DNA of 64,000 nucleotides from Pantoea vagans (GCF_004792415.1 NZ_CP038853.1:2852001-2916000); one strand, 5' to 3'; positions 51,213-62,416 are shown, counted from the first letter of the stretch. A program made the numbers and translations. Notes: generated by a model not told the origin, from the sequence alone.

Positions 51213-52436
51213 TCAGACATCCAGCAGCAGACGCGCCGGATCTTCCAGCATCTCTTTCACTGCAACCAGATAACCCACTGATTCACGGCCATCGATCAGA
51301 CGGTGGTCGTAGGAGAGCGCCAGGTACATCATTGGCAGCACCACAACCTGACCATTGACCGCCATCGGGCGATCTTTGATAGCGTGCATGCCCAGGATGG
51401 CGCTCTGCGGTGGGTTGATGATCGGGGTGGACATCAGGGAACCAAAGACGCCGCCATTGGTAATGGTGAAGTTACCGCCGGTCAGATCGTCAACTGTCAG
51501 CTTGCCGTCACGGCCTTTCACTGCCAGCTCTTTGATTTTCTTCTCAATGTCCGCCATGCTCAGCGCATCAACGTCACGCAGAACCGGTGTCACCAGACCG
51601 CGTGGCGTAGAGACCGCGATGCTGACGTCGAAGTAGTTGTGGTAAACCACATCTTCGCCATCGATGGAGGCATTCACTTCCGGATAGCGTTTCAGTGCTT
51701 CAACAACCGCTTTGATGTAGAAGGACATGAAGCCCAGACGTACACCGTGACGCTTCTCAAAGGCCTCACCATACTGCTTGCGCAGATCCATGATGGGCTT
51801 CATGTTGATTTCGTTGAAGGTGGTCAGCATCGCAGTGCTGTTTTTCGCTTCCAGCAGACGCTCGGCAACACGCTTACGCAGACGGGTCATCGGCACGCGT
51901 TTTTCGCTGCGATTCGCCACAGGCTGCTGCACAGCTGCAGTTTCTGCCGCAGGTGCGGCGGCTTTGGCGGCCTGTGGTTTATTGGCCAGATGTTTTTCAA
52001 CATCTTCACGGGTCAGACGTCCGCCTACACCGCTGCCTTTGATCTGCGAAGCATCAAGGTTGTGCTCGGCAATCAGACGGCGAATGGCCGGGCTGAGCGC
52101 ATCGTTGCTCTCTTCTTCCAGTGACGCAGTCTGACGCTGAGCCGGGGTAGACTCTTTGCTTTCAGACTTCGCGCTGGTCTCTTTACCGGCGCTGTTGCCC
52201 TCTTTCAGACGACCCAGAATCTGGCGTGAAGTGACGGTGGCGCCCTCTTCTTCCAGAACCGCTTCCAGGATACCGTCAGCAGAGGCTGGCACTTCCAGCA
52301 CCACTTTGTCGGTTTCGATTTCAACCAGCACTTCATCGCGAGTCACTGCATCGCCTGGTTTTTTGTGCCAGGTTGCCACGGAGGCATCGGCAACCGATTC
52401 AGGCAGGTCGGGAACGAGAATATCTACGCTACTCAT
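51213..52436 (-). CDS. sucB: 2-oxoglutarate dehydrogenase E2 (dihydrolipoyl succinyltransferase)
   Basis: A 407-residue core of the 2-oxoglutarate dehydrogenase complex. The lipoyl domain (1-80) carries the modified Lys in [13 protein letters not shown] peripheral-subunit-binding domain (about 113-150) follows, then the catalytic domain with [16 protein letters not shown]. It lies 15 bp after sucA. Confidence 0.98.
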   Translation of the reverse strand: MSSVDILVPDLPESVADASVATWHKKPGDAVTRDEVLVEIETDKVVLEVPASADGILEAVLEEEGATVTSRQILGRLKEGNSAGKETSAKSESKESTPAQRQTASLEEESNDALSPAIRRLIAEHNLDASQIKGSGVGGRLTREDVEKHLANKPQAAKAAAPAAETAAVQQPVANRSEKRVPMTRLRKRVAERLLEAKNSTAMLTTFNEINMKPIMDLRKQYGEAFEKRHGVRLGFMSFYIKAVVEALKRYPEVNASIDGEDVVYHNYFDVSIAVSTPRGLVTPVLRDVDALSMADIEKKIKELAVKGRDGKLTVDDLTGGNFTITNGGVFGSLMSTPIINPPQSAILGMHAIKDRPMAVNGQVVVLPMMYLALSYDHRLIDGRESVGYLVAVKEMLEDPARLLLDV

Positions 52437-52451
52437 TATCTTTCCTTTTAA

Positions 52452-55259
52452 TTAATTAACGTTCAGCGCGTCATTAACCAGGTCTTGCTGCTGTTGTTGG
52501 TGTACGGACATGTAACCCACGGCCGGTGAGGCGGAGGCTGGGCGGCCTGCATAACGTAAGGTCGCACCAAACGGCACAACTTCACGGAAATGATGCTGGC
52601 TGCAGTACCAGGCGCCCTGATTCAGCGGCTCTTCCTGACACCAGACAAAATCCTGTACGTGAGAATACGCTTTTAATGCTTCCTGAACCGCGTGATGCGG
52701 GAACGGATAGAGCTGCTCGATACGGACAATCGCCACATCGGTCTGCTCATTTTTACGACGCTGCTCAAGCAGGTCGTAATAGACTTTACCGGAGCACAGC
52801 ACGACGCGTTTCACGCCCTGCGCATCCAGATTATCCACTTCGCCAATCGCCGGCTGGAAGCTGCCGTTAGCCAGTTCATCCAGCGTGGAGATCGCCAGCG
52901 GATGACGCAGCAGCGATTTCGGCGACATCACAATCAGCGGACGGCGCATACCGCGCAGCGCCTGACGACGCAGCATGTGGTAAACCTGAGCAGGCGTAGA
53001 CGGTACGCAGACCTGCATGTTCTGCTCAGCGCAGAGTTGCAGATAACGCTCCAGACGCGCAGAGGAGTGCTCTGGTCCCTGACCTTCATAGCCGTGCGGC
53101 AGCAGCATAACCAGGCCACACATACGGCCCCATTTCTGCTCACCCGAGCTGATGAACTGGTCGATAACAACCTGTGCACCGTTGGCGAAGTCACCAAACT
53201 GCGCTTCCCAGATGGTCAGGATGCGTGGCTCAGCAGTGGCGTAGCCATATTCAAAGGCCAGTACCGCCTCTTCTGACAGCACGGAGTCCCAGACTTTGAA
53301 CTGGCCCTGACCGCTATGCACATGGTGCAGAGGGGTATAGGTTGAGCCGTTTGCCTGGTTATGAACTACCGCGTGACGGTGGAAGAAGGTGCCGCGACCG
53401 GTATCTTCACCCGACAGACGCACCGGAATGCCTTCATCAACCAGCGTGGCGTAGGCCAGGTTTTCCGCGCCGCCCCAGTCAAAGGCTTTCTCGCCTTCAG
53501 CCATCAGACGACGGTCGTTATAAATCTTGGCAACACGCGACTGCACCTCAACCTCTTCAGGAACCTGGCTGATACGCAGCGCCAGCTCCTTCAGACGTTT
53601 CATGTCGACCTGAGCCGGGTAAGGCTCATCCCACTCATGATTCAGGTAAGGTGACCAGGTAAAGGAGTGCAGGCTCATCGGACGCCATTCCGGCACCACG
53701 CATTCGCCCGCATCCAGCGCATCACGGTAAAGATTGACCATTTCGGTCGCATCTTCCTGCGTGGCAACGGCTTCACCTTCCAGACGGTCGGCGTAAATTT
53801 TACGCGGCGTCGGATGTTTTTTGATTTTCTGGTACATCAGCGGCTGGGTCGCACTTGGCTCATCGGCCTCGTTGTGACCATGACGGCGATAGCAGACCAG
53901 ATCGATAAACACATCACGCTTAAAGGTGTTGCGATAGTCGAGCGCCAGACGGGTTACAAAAGCGACCGCTTCCGGGTCATCCGCATTGACGTGGAAAATC
54001 GGTGCCAGCACCATTTTGCCGATGTCGGTGCAGTAAGGCGTTGAACGCGCATCTTTCGGGTTGGACGTCGTAAAACCAACCTGGTTGTTGATGACGATGC
54101 GAACAGTACCGCCCACTTCATAACCGCGTGCCTGTGACATGTTCAGGGTTTCCTGAACCACGCCCTGGCCAATCACCGCCGCGTCACCATGAATGGTGAT
54201 CGGCAGGACTTTATTGCTCGCAGGCTCATCCAGACGATCCAGACGGGCACGCACGGAACCCATAACGACCGGGCTGACGATCTCCAGGTGTGACGGGTTA
54301 AACGCCAGCGCCAGGTGAACCAGGCCGCCTTCGGTTTCCACGTCAGAAGAGAAGCCCATGTGGTACTTCACGTCACCGGTGCCAAGATGCTCTTTATGCT
54401 TACCGGCGAACTCGTCGAACAGATCCTGCGGCTTTTTACCCAGCACGTTGATCAGCACGTTGAGACGACCACGGTGCGCCATGCCCAGCACGACTTCACG
54501 GGTACCGCTCTTGCCAGCGTGACGGATCATTTCGCGCAGCATGGGCACCAGCGCATCGCCGCCTTCCAGCGAGAAGCGTTTGGCACCCGGGAATTTCGCC
54601 CCGAGATATTTTTCCAGTCCTTCTGCCGCGGTCAGCTCTTTCAGGAAACCTTTTTTCTCTTCGTTGCTGAACGCTGCACGGCCCGCTACAGACTCAAGAC
54701 GCTGCTGGATCCAGCGTTTCTCATCCGTGTTGTTGATGTGCATATATTCCGCACCGATTGAGCCACAGTAGGTCTGCGTCAGCGCGTCGAAGAGATCGGC
54801 CAGCTTCATGGTCTCTTTACCGATGGCAAAAGAGCCTACGTTAAAGCTTTCCTGAAAATCGGCCTCGGTCAGGTCATGAAAAGCGGGATCAAGATCGGCG
54901 ACCCGATCCTGTTTCCACAGACCAAGCGGATCGAGATTGGCGTGCTGATGACCGCGAAAACGAAACGCGTTGATCAGCTGCAGCACTTTCACTTGCTTGG
55001 AGTTGGTTTCCGGATCGGAGACAGATGAGGTGTAACGAGATGCGTCTTTCGCCAGGCGACGGAAGTACTCACGTGTGGTGGAGTGAAACTGCTCAGGTTT
55101 CATTCCGGTGCCCGGTAACTGTTGGAACATCGAGCGCCACACTGCATCGACAGAGTCAGGATCGGTCAGGAAATCCTCATAGAGCTGCTCTATGTAAGAC
55201 TGATTCGCGCCGGCCAGCCAGGAAGAGTCCAGCCAGGGCTTCATCGCGCTGTTCTGCAT
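52452..55259 (-). CDS. sucA: 2-oxoglutarate dehydrogenase E1
   Basis: A 935-residue thiamine-diphosphate decarboxylase. The motif GMAHRGRLNVL and the diphosphate-binding region HGDAAVIGQGVVQETLN are present, as are DLVCYRRHGHNEADEPS and LLPHGYEGQGPEHSS. It decarboxylates 2-oxoglutarate and loads the succinyl group on SucB. Confidence 0.98.
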   Translation of the reverse strand: MQNSAMKPWLDSSWLAGANQSYIEQLYEDFLTDPDSVDAVWRSMFQQLPGTGMKPEQFHSTTREYFRRLAKDASRYTSSVSDPETNSKQVKVLQLINAFRFRGHQHANLDPLGLWKQDRVADLDPAFHDLTEADFQESFNVGSFAIGKETMKLADLFDALTQTYCGSIGAEYMHINNTDEKRWIQQRLESVAGRAAFSNEEKKGFLKELTAAEGLEKYLGAKFPGAKRFSLEGGDALVPMLREMIRHAGKSGTREVVLGMAHRGRLNVLINVLGKKPQDLFDEFAGKHKEHLGTGDVKYHMGFSSDVETEGGLVHLALAFNPSHLEIVSPVVMGSVRARLDRLDEPASNKVLPITIHGDAAVIGQGVVQETLNMSQARGYEVGGTVRIVINNQVGFTTSNPKDARSTPYCTDIGKMVLAPIFHVNADDPEAVAFVTRLALDYRNTFKRDVFIDLVCYRRHGHNEADEPSATQPLMYQKIKKHPTPRKIYADRLEGEAVATQEDATEMVNLYRDALDAGECVVPEWRPMSLHSFTWSPYLNHEWDEPYPAQVDMKRLKELALRISQVPEEVEVQSRVAKIYNDRRLMAEGEKAFDWGGAENLAYATLVDEGIPVRLSGEDTGRGTFFHRHAVVHNQANGSTYTPLHHVHSGQGQFKVWDSVLSEEAVLAFEYGYATAEPRILTIWEAQFGDFANGAQVVIDQFISSGEQKWGRMCGLVMLLPHGYEGQGPEHSSARLERYLQLCAEQNMQVCVPSTPAQVYHMLRRQALRGMRRPLIVMSPKSLLRHPLAISTLDELANGSFQPAIGEVDNLDAQGVKRVVLCSGKVYYDLLEQRRKNEQTDVAIVRIEQLYPFPHHAVQEALKAYSHVQDFVWCQEEPLNQGAWYCSQHHFREVVPFGATLRYAGRPASASPAVGYMSVHQQQQQDLVNDALNVN

Positions 55260-55428
55260 TGTGATCCCTTAAGCATTGCTATGCTTTTTTGAGGTTTCAT
55301 TTGTTGCCGCTTTCGCGGTTTGCCGTAGTGAGTTCAGCGATACGAGCACTTTGCGCAGCGCGCGTGGCCCGTAAGGGAACCTTTGTAAACGTGGTCATCA
55401 CCGCGCTTACAGAGGCTTCCGTAAAACA

Positions 55429-55449
55429 CCGGGAACCTGAGGTTCCCGG
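55429..55449 (-). terminator. Hairpin between sdhB and sucA
   Basis: A 9-bp perfect stem, CCGGGAACC/GGTTCCCGG with a 3-nt loop, then TGTTTTAC on the minus strand, lies 10 bp past the sdhB stop. It could be a partial terminator or a barrier to 3' decay in the sdhCDAB-sucABCD transcript. No gene occupies the 200-bp gap. Confidence 0.55.
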
Positions 55450-55459
55450 CGGAGACTGC

Positions 55460-56176
55460 TTATGCGCCGCGCTGCAGCAACATCGACTTGATATGGCCGA
55501 TGGCGCGCGTCGGGTTCAGCCCTTTCGGACAGACACTCACACAGTTCATGATGCTATGGCAGCGGAATACGCTGAAAGCGTCATTCAGATTGTCGAGACG
55601 CGCATCTGTTTCAGTGTCGCGGCTGTCAATCAGGAAACGGTATGCCGCCAGCAGGCCGGCAGGACCGATGAACTTCTCAGGATTCCACCAGAATGATGGG
55701 CATGAGGTTGAGCAGCAGGCACAGAGAATACACTCGTACAGGCCATCCAGGTGCTCGCGCTCATCCGGTGACTGCAGATGCTCACGTGCTGGCGGATTTT
55801 CCCCATTATTCAACAGGAAAGGCTTAATTTTCTCATACTGCGCATAAAACTGGCTCATGTCTACGACCAGGTCACGCACAACCGGTAAACCTGGCAATGG
55901 ACGGATAACGATTTTCTGTTTGCCGTTGCCCAGGGCCGAAACCGGCGTAATGCAGGCCAGTCCGTTTTTACCGTTCATGTTGAGGCCATCAGAGCCGCAG
56001 ACGCCTTCACGACAGGAGCGACGAAACGCCAGCGTCGGATCTTTCTCTTTCAGGCGAATCAGCGCGTCCAGCAGCATCATGTCGCGACCATCTTCCGATT
56101 CCAGGGTGTAATCCTGCATGCGCGGCTTGTCATCGACGTCCGGATTGTAGCGATAAATTGAAAACTCGAGTCTCAT
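55460..56176 (-). CDS. sdhB: Succinate dehydrogenase iron-sulfur subunit
   Basis: A 238-residue subunit carrying the 2Fe-2S (CREGVCGSDG and later Cys), 4Fe-4S (CILCACCSTSCP) and 3Fe-4S (CHSIMNCVSVCPKGL) centres that pass electrons from SdhA FAD to ubiquinone. It lies 14 bp after sdhA. Confidence 0.98.
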   Translation of the reverse strand: MRLEFSIYRYNPDVDDKPRMQDYTLESEDGRDMMLLDALIRLKEKDPTLAFRRSCREGVCGSDGLNMNGKNGLACITPVSALGNGKQKIVIRPLPGLPVVRDLVVDMSQFYAQYEKIKPFLLNNGENPPAREHLQSPDEREHLDGLYECILCACCSTSCPSFWWNPEKFIGPAGLLAAYRFLIDSRDTETDARLDNLNDAFSVFRCHSIMNCVSVCPKGLNPTRAIGHIKSMLLQRGA

Positions 56177-56190
56177 GATCGTCTCCGAAA

Positions 56191-57957
56191 TTAGTAGGTA
56201 CGCACTTTCGGCGGGAACGCCGCGCGCAGTTTCGGCTGCATGTTCACCTCACGGCGCGTCATGCTTTCGGTTTCCGGGACATAAAGACTGTGGCACAGCC
56301 AGTTTTCATCATCACGATCCGGGAAGTCGAAGCGACTGTGCGCACCGCGGCTCTCGGTGCGATAGTTAGCCGCTACCGCCGTGGCAAAGGCCGTCTCCAT
56401 CAGGTTATCCAGCTCCAGACACTCAATGCGCTGAGTGTTGAAATCCGGTGAGCGGTCATCCAGACGCGCTGATTTCAGACGCTGGCGAATCTCTTTCAGC
56501 TCTTCCAGACCCTGCGCCATCGCGTCGCCTTCGCGGAATACAGAGAAGTTGTTCTGCATGCAGCGTTGCAGCGCTTTACGAATCTCAACCGGATCTTCAC
56601 CGGTGGTGTTATTTTCCCAGCGGTTGAAGCGCGCCATCGCCACGGCAATCTCATCTTCCGTGGCGTCACGCAGTTCGCCCTGCTCCTGAATACTCTCCAG
56701 CAGGTGCAGACCCGCTGCGCGGCCAAAGACCACCAGGTCAAGCAGTGAGTTGCCGCCCAGACGGTTGGCGCCGTGTACTGATACGCAGGCAATTTCGCCG
56801 ACGGCGAACAGGCCAGGAATCACCACATCTTCACCCTGCTCATTCACACGCAGTGCCTGACCGGTCACTTTGGTCGGAATACCGCCCATCATGTAGTGGC
56901 AGGTCGGAATGACCGGGATAGGTTCTTTGATCGGATCGGCGTGAGCAAAGGTGCGTGACAGCTCGAGGATGCCAGGCAGACGTGATTCAAGCACCTCTTT
57001 ACCCAGGTGATCGAGTTTCAGTTTGATGTGCGGACCCCACGGGCCGTCACAGCCGCGACCTTCACGGATTTCAATCATCATTGAGCGCGCAACCACGTCG
57101 CGGCCCGCCAGATCTTTGGCGTTTGGCGCATAACGTTCCATGAAGCGTTCGCCATGTTTGTTCAGCAGATAGCCGCCTTCACCACGGCAGCCCTCGGTGA
57201 CCAGCACGCCCGCACCGGCGATACCGGTTGGGTGGAATTGCCACATCTCCATATCCTGCACCGGCACGCCCGCACGCAGTGCCATACCCACGCCGTCGCC
57301 GGTGTTGATATGTGCATTGGTGGTGGACTGATAGATACGGCCCGCGCCGCCGGTGGCCAGAATGGTCGCTTTCGCTTTGAAATAGACGGTTTCGCCGGTT
57401 TCGATACAGATAGCGGTACAACCGACTACCGCGCCGTCGGCGTTTTTCACCAGATCCAATGCATACCACTCAGAGAAGATGGTGGTTTTGTTTTTCAGGT
57501 TCTGCTGATAAAGGGTATGCAACAGGGCGTGGCCGGTACGGTCTGCTGCTGCTGCGGTACGTGCCGCCTGCTCGCCGCCGAAGTTCTTCGACTGACCACC
57601 AAACGGACGCTGATAGACACGACCATCTTCCAGACGCGAGAACGGCAGGCCCATGTGCTCCAGTTCCAGAATCGCTTCCGGGCCGGTTTTACACATATAT
57701 TCAATCGCGTCCTGGTCACCGATGTAGTCGGAACCTTTGACGGTGTCGTACATATGCCATTCCCAGTTATCTTCATGGGTATTACCCAGCGCAACGGTAA
57801 TACCGCCCTGCGCAGATACGGTGTGGGAACGGGTCGGGAAAACTTTCGATAACAGGGCACAGCTCTGGCCGGCCTGGGAGATTTGCAGTGCGGCCCGCAT
57901 ACCTGCGCCACCTGCGCCGATCACCACGGCATCAAACTCTCTGATTGGCAAACTCAT
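56191..57957 (-). CDS. sdhA: Succinate dehydrogenase flavoprotein subunit
   Basis: A 588-residue subunit on the cytoplasmic face. The dinucleotide fold is [17 protein letters not shown] is covalently bound to His 45 ([10 protein letters not shown]), and [21 protein letters not shown] lies in the active-site region. The start abuts the sdhD stop. Confidence 0.98.
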   Translation of the reverse strand: MSLPIREFDAVVIGAGGAGMRAALQISQAGQSCALLSKVFPTRSHTVSAQGGITVALGNTHEDNWEWHMYDTVKGSDYIGDQDAIEYMCKTGPEAILELEHMGLPFSRLEDGRVYQRPFGGQSKNFGGEQAARTAAAADRTGHALLHTLYQQNLKNKTTIFSEWYALDLVKNADGAVVGCTAICIETGETVYFKAKATILATGGAGRIYQSTTNAHINTGDGVGMALRAGVPVQDMEMWQFHPTGIAGAGVLVTEGCRGEGGYLLNKHGERFMERYAPNAKDLAGRDVVARSMMIEIREGRGCDGPWGPHIKLKLDHLGKEVLESRLPGILELSRTFAHADPIKEPIPVIPTCHYMMGGIPTKVTGQALRVNEQGEDVVIPGLFAVGEIACVSVHGANRLGGNSLLDLVVFGRAAGLHLLESIQEQGELRDATEDEIAVAMARFNRWENNTTGEDPVEIRKALQRCMQNNFSVFREGDAMAQGLEELKEIRQRLKSARLDDRSPDFNTQRIECLELDNLMETAFATAVAANYRTESRGAHSRFDFPDRDDENWLCHSLYVPETESMTRREVNMQPKLRAAFPPKVRTY

Positions 57958-58305
57958 TTACACACCCCACACCACAACAAATCCATAAATCGCATACCAC
58001 AGCAGCGCCACGACAATCACAAACTGCAACAACAGGCGCGTTGGCAGTGATTTAACGTAGTCTGTTAACACCTGCCACATACCAATCCAGCCGTGAATCA
58101 GAATGGAGAACAGCGTCAGCAGCGTGAACACTTTAGTGAATGCCGAAGCGAAGAAGCCACGCCACAGGTCATAAGTCAGCGTGTCTGCCATCACAACGAA
58201 ACCGAGGATGTAGACGATGTAGAGCGTAATGAGAATTGCAGTTGCCCGCAGCAGCAGCCAGTCCTGAATGCCGTTGCGACCTAATGCGGATGCATTGCTT
58301 ACCAT
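57958..58305 (-). CDS. sdhD: Succinate dehydrogenase membrane anchor SdhD
   Basis: A 115-residue three-helix anchor. It shares heme b binding and the ubiquinone site with SdhC; the His in [14 protein letters not shown] region is the family heme ligand area. It overlaps sdhC by 7 bp. Length equals E. coli. Confidence 0.97.
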   Translation of the reverse strand: MVSNASALGRNGIQDWLLLRATAILITLYIVYILGFVVMADTLTYDLWRGFFASAFTKVFTLLTLFSILIHGWIGMWQVLTDYVKSLPTRLLLQFVIVVALLWYAIYGFVVVWGV

Positions 58306-58688
58306 ACGAGGACTCCCGCCAGAATTGCCAGCACGACAGTGATCACAAAAGTCATATGAGCAGAACGCTTGCCCACTTCCAGCGTTTCAGCCAGATAACC
58401 AAAATCCATCAACATATGACGAATCCCGCTCACCGCGTGATAGGCCAGCGCGGTTAAGATGCCCCACATGATGAACTTCGCGAAGAAGCCATCCATGATG
58501 GATGCAGCGTGCTGGAAACCTTCAGGAGAAGAGAGAGAGAGACCGAGCAGCCACAGCAGGATGCCAATGGCAACCAGGGTGATTACGCCGGAGACGCGGT
58601 GAAGAATGGACGATATTGCAGTAACGGGAAACCGGATCGTCGAGAGATCCAAGTTGACAGGTCTTTGTTTTTTCACGGTTTTGCCCAC
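58299..58688 (-). CDS. sdhC: Succinate dehydrogenase cytochrome b556 subunit SdhC
   Basis: A 129-residue three-helix anchor with heme-b ligand in [17 protein letters not shown]. The start is the GTG at 58688 ([15 protein letters not shown]), which matches the E. coli length and its GTG start; AAGAG lies before it. A longer in-frame ATG start upstream adds unconserved basic residues. First gene of sdhCDAB-sucABCD. Confidence 0.95.
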   Translation of the reverse strand: MGKTVKKQRPVNLDLSTIRFPVTAISSILHRVSGVITLVAIGILLWLLGLSLSSPEGFQHAASIMDGFFAKFIMWGILTALAYHAVSGIRHMLMDFGYLAETLEVGKRSAHMTFVITVVLAILAGVLVW

Positions 58689-58849
58689 ACAGCTCTTTTT
58701 TATTTTGCTTCCTCCGGACCTGAGGCGGAGTCTAATCACAACGTGTGGCAGACTTAACCGTCACCAAACAAGCAACATCCAGTGTTAATTGACGCGGTAG
58801 TAAACGCTGGGTGGCTCCTGGTGTCAGGGTGTTCCGGAGACCTGCCAGG

Positions 58850-58878
58850 AGTATAGGAGGATCACATTCTGATTACAA
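58850..58878 (-). promoter_or_regulatory. sdhC promoter
   Basis: On the minus strand TTGTAA (-35, 58873-58878), a 17-bp spacer and TATACT (-10, 58850-58855). The leader to the sdhC GTG is about 150 nt. Confidence 0.65.
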
Positions 58879-58915
58879 TTCCCCTACAAACTCTTTGGTA
58901 TATTTTAGGTGGAAC

Positions 58916-58931
58916 AGTGATCCTACTCACG
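58916..58931. promoter_or_regulatory. CRP-like site upstream of sdhC
   Basis: AGTGATCCTACTCACG matches TGTGA-N6-TCACA in eight of ten key bases. It is centred about 80 bp before the predicted sdh start, a place from which CRP can activate. Confidence 0.5.
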
Positions 58932-59320
58932 ATTTTCACAATTGATACAATTTTAATTATCTGATTTGACAATAGTTCAACAATTCAGTTACAAACTAAG
59001 CCTGTAAATTCCTATGATGCACAAAAGTTATGGGGATACACTTTCCCCTAAGCGCAAGTTATGTAACATTGCGAATATGAGCTTTAAAAAGCATCAGGTT
59101 ATTGGTTACCAAGAAGTTATGTCCTGACCGGATCTTTAACAACCGCGATATGCAGCATGTCCATGGCTCACCGGTTCCCGCTGGGAACGCGCCGCTCACT
59201 CTGTACCCTGCACCCGCTTTATACCCGCAGAGTGATACCGTGTAGTTTTGCCAACCGCAACATGAACGCGTTTCAGGTGTCTAAAGATCCTTACCTACAT
59301 AAGGCGCTATGGAGACGAAA

Positions 59321-60604
59321 ATGACAGATAAAAAAGTAACGCTAACCCTGCAAGATGGAACATCTATTGAACTGGACGTGCTGAAAGGTACGCTGGGCCA
59401 GGATGTGGTTGATGTCCGCGCTCTGGGTTCAAGTGGCCTGTTCACCTTCGATCCCGGTTTTACGTCTACAGCGTCCTGCGAATCTGCCATCACTTTTATC
59501 GATGGTGACGAAGGTATTCTGCTGCACCGTGGTTTCCCGATTTCTCAGCTGGCGACCCATTCTAACTATCTGGAAGTCTGCTATATCCTGCTGAACGGCG
59601 AAGCGCCGGACCAGAAACAGTTTGATGAGTTCCGTACCACCGTTACCCGTCACACCATGATTCATGAGCAGATTACCCGCCTGTTCCACGGCTTCCGTCG
59701 TGACTCGCATCCGATGGCGGTAATGTGCGGTGTGACCGGTGCACTGGCTGCGTTTTACCACGATTCACTGGACGTAAACATTGAGCGCCACCGCGAAATC
59801 GCGGCATTCCGTCTGCTCTCTAAGATGCCGACCATGGCAGCGATGTGTTACAAATATTCTATCGGCCAGCCGTTTGTTTATCCGCGCAATGACCTCTCTT
59901 ACGCCGGTAACTTCCTGCACATGATGTTCGCCACGCCGTGCGAAGAGTACAAAGTGAACCCGGTGCTGGAACGCGCCATGGACCGCATCCTGATTCTGCA
60001 TGCTGATCATGAGCAGAACGCTTCAACCTCTACCGTACGTACCGCCGGTTCAAGCGGCGCGAACCCATTTGCCTGTATCGCCGCAGGGATCGCCTCTCTG
60101 TGGGGACCGGCGCACGGCGGTGCCAACGAAGCGACTCTGCGTATGCTGGAAGAGATCAGCACTGTTGAGCACATTCCGGAATTTGTTAAACGCGCCAAAG
60201 ACAAGAATGACTCCTTCCGTCTGATGGGCTTTGGTCACCGCGTTTATAAAAACTACGATCCACGTGCGACCGTGATGCGCGATACCTGCCATGAAGTATT
60301 GAATGAGCTGGGTATGAAGGATGATCTGCTGGAAGTGGCGATGGAGCTGGAACACATTGCGCTGAACGACCCGTACTTCATCGAGCGTAAACTCTATCCA
60401 AACGTGGACTTCTACTCCGGTATCATTCTGAAAGCCATGGGTATTCCTTCGTCCATGTTTACGGTGATCTTCGCGATGGCCCGTACGGTTGGCTGGATTG
60501 CTCACTGGAAAGAGATGCACGACGAAGGCATGAAGATTGCCCGTCCGCGTCAGCTCTACACCGGTTATACCGAGCGCGAATTCAGCTCACAGCTGAAAAA
60601 GTAA
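59321..60604 (+). CDS. gltA: Citrate synthase (type II)
   Basis: A 427-residue hexameric citrate synthase. [20 protein letters not shown] and [15 protein letters not shown] hold catalytic His residues, and NVDFYSG the catalytic Asp. The start at 59321 follows GGAGA and gives the E. coli length; an ATG four codons earlier overlaps the ribosome site. Divergent from sdhC. Confidence 0.98.
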   Translation: MTDKKVTLTLQDGTSIELDVLKGTLGQDVVDVRALGSSGLFTFDPGFTSTASCESAITFIDGDEGILLHRGFPISQLATHSNYLEVCYILLNGEAPDQKQFDEFRTTVTRHTMIHEQITRLFHGFRRDSHPMAVMCGVTGALAAFYHDSLDVNIERHREIAAFRLLSKMPTMAAMCYKYSIGQPFVYPRNDLSYAGNFLHMMFATPCEEYKVNPVLERAMDRILILHADHEQNASTSTVRTAGSSGANPFACIAAGIASLWGPAHGGANEATLRMLEEISTVEHIPEFVKRAKDKNDSFRLMGFGHRVYKNYDPRATVMRDTCHEVLNELGMKDDLLEVAMELEHIALNDPYFIERKLYPNVDFYSGIILKAMGIPSSMFTVIFAMARTVGWIAHWKEMHDEGMKIARPRQLYTGYTEREFSSQLKK

Positions 60605-60616
60605 GATTCGGTCGAT

Positions 60617-60636
60617 AGCGGAGAGAAATCTCCGCT
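60617..60636 (+). terminator. Hairpin after gltA
   Basis: AGCGGAGA, a GAAA tetraloop and TCTCCGCT form a perfect 8-bp stem 12 bp past the gltA stop. No T run follows, so it may terminate weakly or protect the mRNA end. Confidence 0.6.
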
Positions 60637-60681
60637 TGATGTGGTTATAACGCTGGGGCGCTTCGCTGGGATACTGCGCCT

Positions 60682-60868
60682 GCGCATGAAACACGGTCAG
60701 ATCGGAAAGTCGCTTAAACCATCCCTGGCCGCTCGGCCCGCGCGATTACGCACCTCATCCATGAGGTGCGCCCGTAAACGGGCCAACGCGTTGCGTTGTT
60801 CAAAAACACTCCCGGCGTTTTTGTCCCTGGCGCGGGACGCTTTCCTCTTCTGACCATGTTCCCCGCGC
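60682..60868 (-). repeat. Hairpin-chain element with terminal inverted repeats, copy B
   Basis: A 187-bp inverted copy of 38542-38732. Read on the minus strand it has the same terminal repeats and the same five hairpins in the same order. The third hairpin loop changes from GAA to AAC and the fourth from GCTA to TTTA, with stems intact. In the second, one stem base becomes a G-T wobble. The right-hand interior past the fifth hairpin has diverged. It lies between convergent gltA and nei. Confidence 0.85.
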
Positions 60869-60962
60869 GTTAAGCTTCTTCGTAGCGGTTGGAATCACCC
60901 GGTTCGAAGTTTTTTAGCCGTCTGATGTAAGAACATTTTTCGCTTTTAACTTCATGCGCTTT

Positions 60963-61751
60963 CTATCTCTGACAACCCGGACACCAGTAAAAAGGCCGTG
61001 ATGAAAGCGTGCCCTTCTCAACTATCGTGCCACAGCGCCGGCATTTTTTGCCCTGCCGATGAAACACCTCAAACTGAAATGCCGCTTCCTCATGATACTT
61101 CTTCATGGTTCCCCGCATCCGATAAGCATGACGCGGCACCGATAGCAGCGCCTCGCTGAAAGCAGTCAGCTGATCGTCACTGAGATCCTGCGCCCGATGA
61201 TTTGGCAGCAGCTGCGCCAGCCAGAGAATCTCGGCGCGCAGGTAATTTCCCAGCCCGGCCAGAAAAGCCTGATCCAGCAGCAGACCACTGAACTGTCGCC
61301 GCCGGAACCGGGGCGACAGCAGCCGCTCTTTCACCTCTTCAACGTTAAGCTGGCTGTTCAGCACATCCGGTCCGATGCGGGTCAGAAAGGGATGCGCCGC
61401 CAGCGTATCTGCGTTGAGCAGTTCAATATCGGAGGCGCTGTAAAGCAGAATCGCTTTGCCCGCCGTCGCCAGCCGCACCCGCAACTGACGTGTGGTATTG
61501 AGTTCGGTATCGGGTTTAACAATGCGCCAGACACCATAAAGCTGGTTATGACTATAGAGTGTCAGGCCATTGCTGAAATGCGTCAGCAGCGCTTTGCCCC
61601 GCGTCTCAATCGCCTGCACCTGCTCACCAATCAGTGAGTGTTCGTAAGTCTTCAGCTGAGGAAACGCGAACCACGCTTCCGTTAACGGCTGCCCCACAAT
61701 GGCGGCTTCAAGCTTATCCGCCACGCGGCGAATTTCCGGTCCTTCAGGCAT
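60963..61751 (-). CDS. nei: Endonuclease VIII (Nei)
   Basis: A 262-residue base-excision glycosylase/AP lyase for oxidised pyrimidines. It starts MPEGPEIRR, with the catalytic Pro 2 and Glu 3 after Met removal. [20 protein letters not shown] is the helix-two-turn-helix. The C-terminal zinc finger is CRRCG...CPGC. Translation start is 11 bp past pcp, so it may be read with the pcp cluster. Confidence 0.97.
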   Translation of the reverse strand: MPEGPEIRRVADKLEAAIVGQPLTEAWFAFPQLKTYEHSLIGEQVQAIETRGKALLTHFSNGLTLYSHNQLYGVWRIVKPDTELNTTRQLRVRLATAGKAILLYSASDIELLNADTLAAHPFLTRIGPDVLNSQLNVEEVKERLLSPRFRRRQFSGLLLDQAFLAGLGNYLRAEILWLAQLLPNHRAQDLSDDQLTAFSEALLSVPRHAYRMRGTMKKYHEEAAFQFEVFHRQGKKCRRCGTIVEKGTLSSRPFYWCPGCQR

Positions 61752-61762
61752 CGTTCATCCTC

Positions 61763-62410
61763 TTAATGGGTGGCGCCGCCAGCCTGTTTGATATCGTCGC
61801 CGGTCTCCAGCGTCACTTTTACCGCAATCTCCAGCGCCTGAATGATGGTCGCCACCGCCATGCTGGGGGCACCCGGATGCTGCGCCGCCTGTTCGGGCAG
61901 ATAAGGAATATGAATAAAGCCACCGCGCGCCGGGCTTTTCTGCTGCTCCAGCCAGTGCAGCAGGCCATACATCACCCGGTTACAGGTGAAGGTGCCTGCC
62001 GTCTGCGAGACCGATGCGGGAATCCCCGCTTCACGCACTGCGGCCACAATCGCTTTGATGGGCAGCCGGGAAAAATAGGCTGCCGGGCCGCCTGCCACAA
62101 TCGGTTCATCGACGGGCTGGTTTCCCGCGTTGTCCGGGATGCGGGCGTCATCAACATTAATACCGATACGTTCTACGGTAATGTCGCTGCGGCCACCCGC
62201 CTGCCCTACCGACAGCACTGCATCCGGTTTCACCTCATCCAGTGCCCGGTTCAGCACGTTGAGCACCTCACTGAACACCACCGGCAGCTGGCGTATGACT
62301 ATCGTCGCCCCGCCAATCTGTTTGCCTTCCAGTGCGCGCACCGCTTCCCAGGAAGGATTAATCGTTTCACCGCCAAAGGGTTCAAAGGCGGTCATCAGGA
62401 CAGTTTTCAT
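61763..62410 (-). CDS. pcp: Pyroglutamyl peptidase I
   Basis: A 215-residue cytosolic cysteine peptidase that removes N-terminal pyroglutamate. The start [20 protein letters not shown] is typical, the nucleophile lies in [15 protein letters not shown], and [10 protein letters not shown] is conserved. It follows the DUF979 gene by 6 bp in one apparent operon with two membrane proteins, which suggests uptake of pyroglutamyl peptides or export/import of 5-oxoproline. Confidence 0.95.
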   Translation of the reverse strand: MKTVLMTAFEPFGGETINPSWEAVRALEGKQIGGATIVIRQLPVVFSEVLNVLNRALDEVKPDAVLSVGQAGGRSDITVERIGINVDDARIPDNAGNQPVDEPIVAGGPAAYFSRLPIKAIVAAVREAGIPASVSQTAGTFTCNRVMYGLLHWLEQQKSPARGGFIHIPYLPEQAAQHPGAPSMAVATIIQALEIAVKVTLETGDDIKQAGGATH

Positions 62411-62416
62411 GCAGCC

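Larger units (their letters stand above)
58689..59320. other. Divergent control region between sdhC and gltA
   Basis: About 630 AT-rich bp, without a gene. It holds the sdh promoter, a CRP-like site, a TTGACA at 58966-58971 that could serve gltA, and a long gltA leader with a small hairpin GTTCCC/GGGAAC near 59175-59189. In E. coli this region also integrates ArcA and CRP signals. Confidence 0.6.
60605..60962. other. Intergenic region between gltA and nei
   Basis: About 360 bp between convergent genes with no supported gene. It holds a hairpin after gltA (60617-60636), the inverted copy of the TIR hairpin element, and about 90 bp with no recognised features. Confidence 0.7.

Noticed and set aside
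60641..60853. Short open frame across the inverted hairpin repeat after gltA
   Set aside because: It lies almost wholly within the non-coding repeat and lacks a ribosome site.
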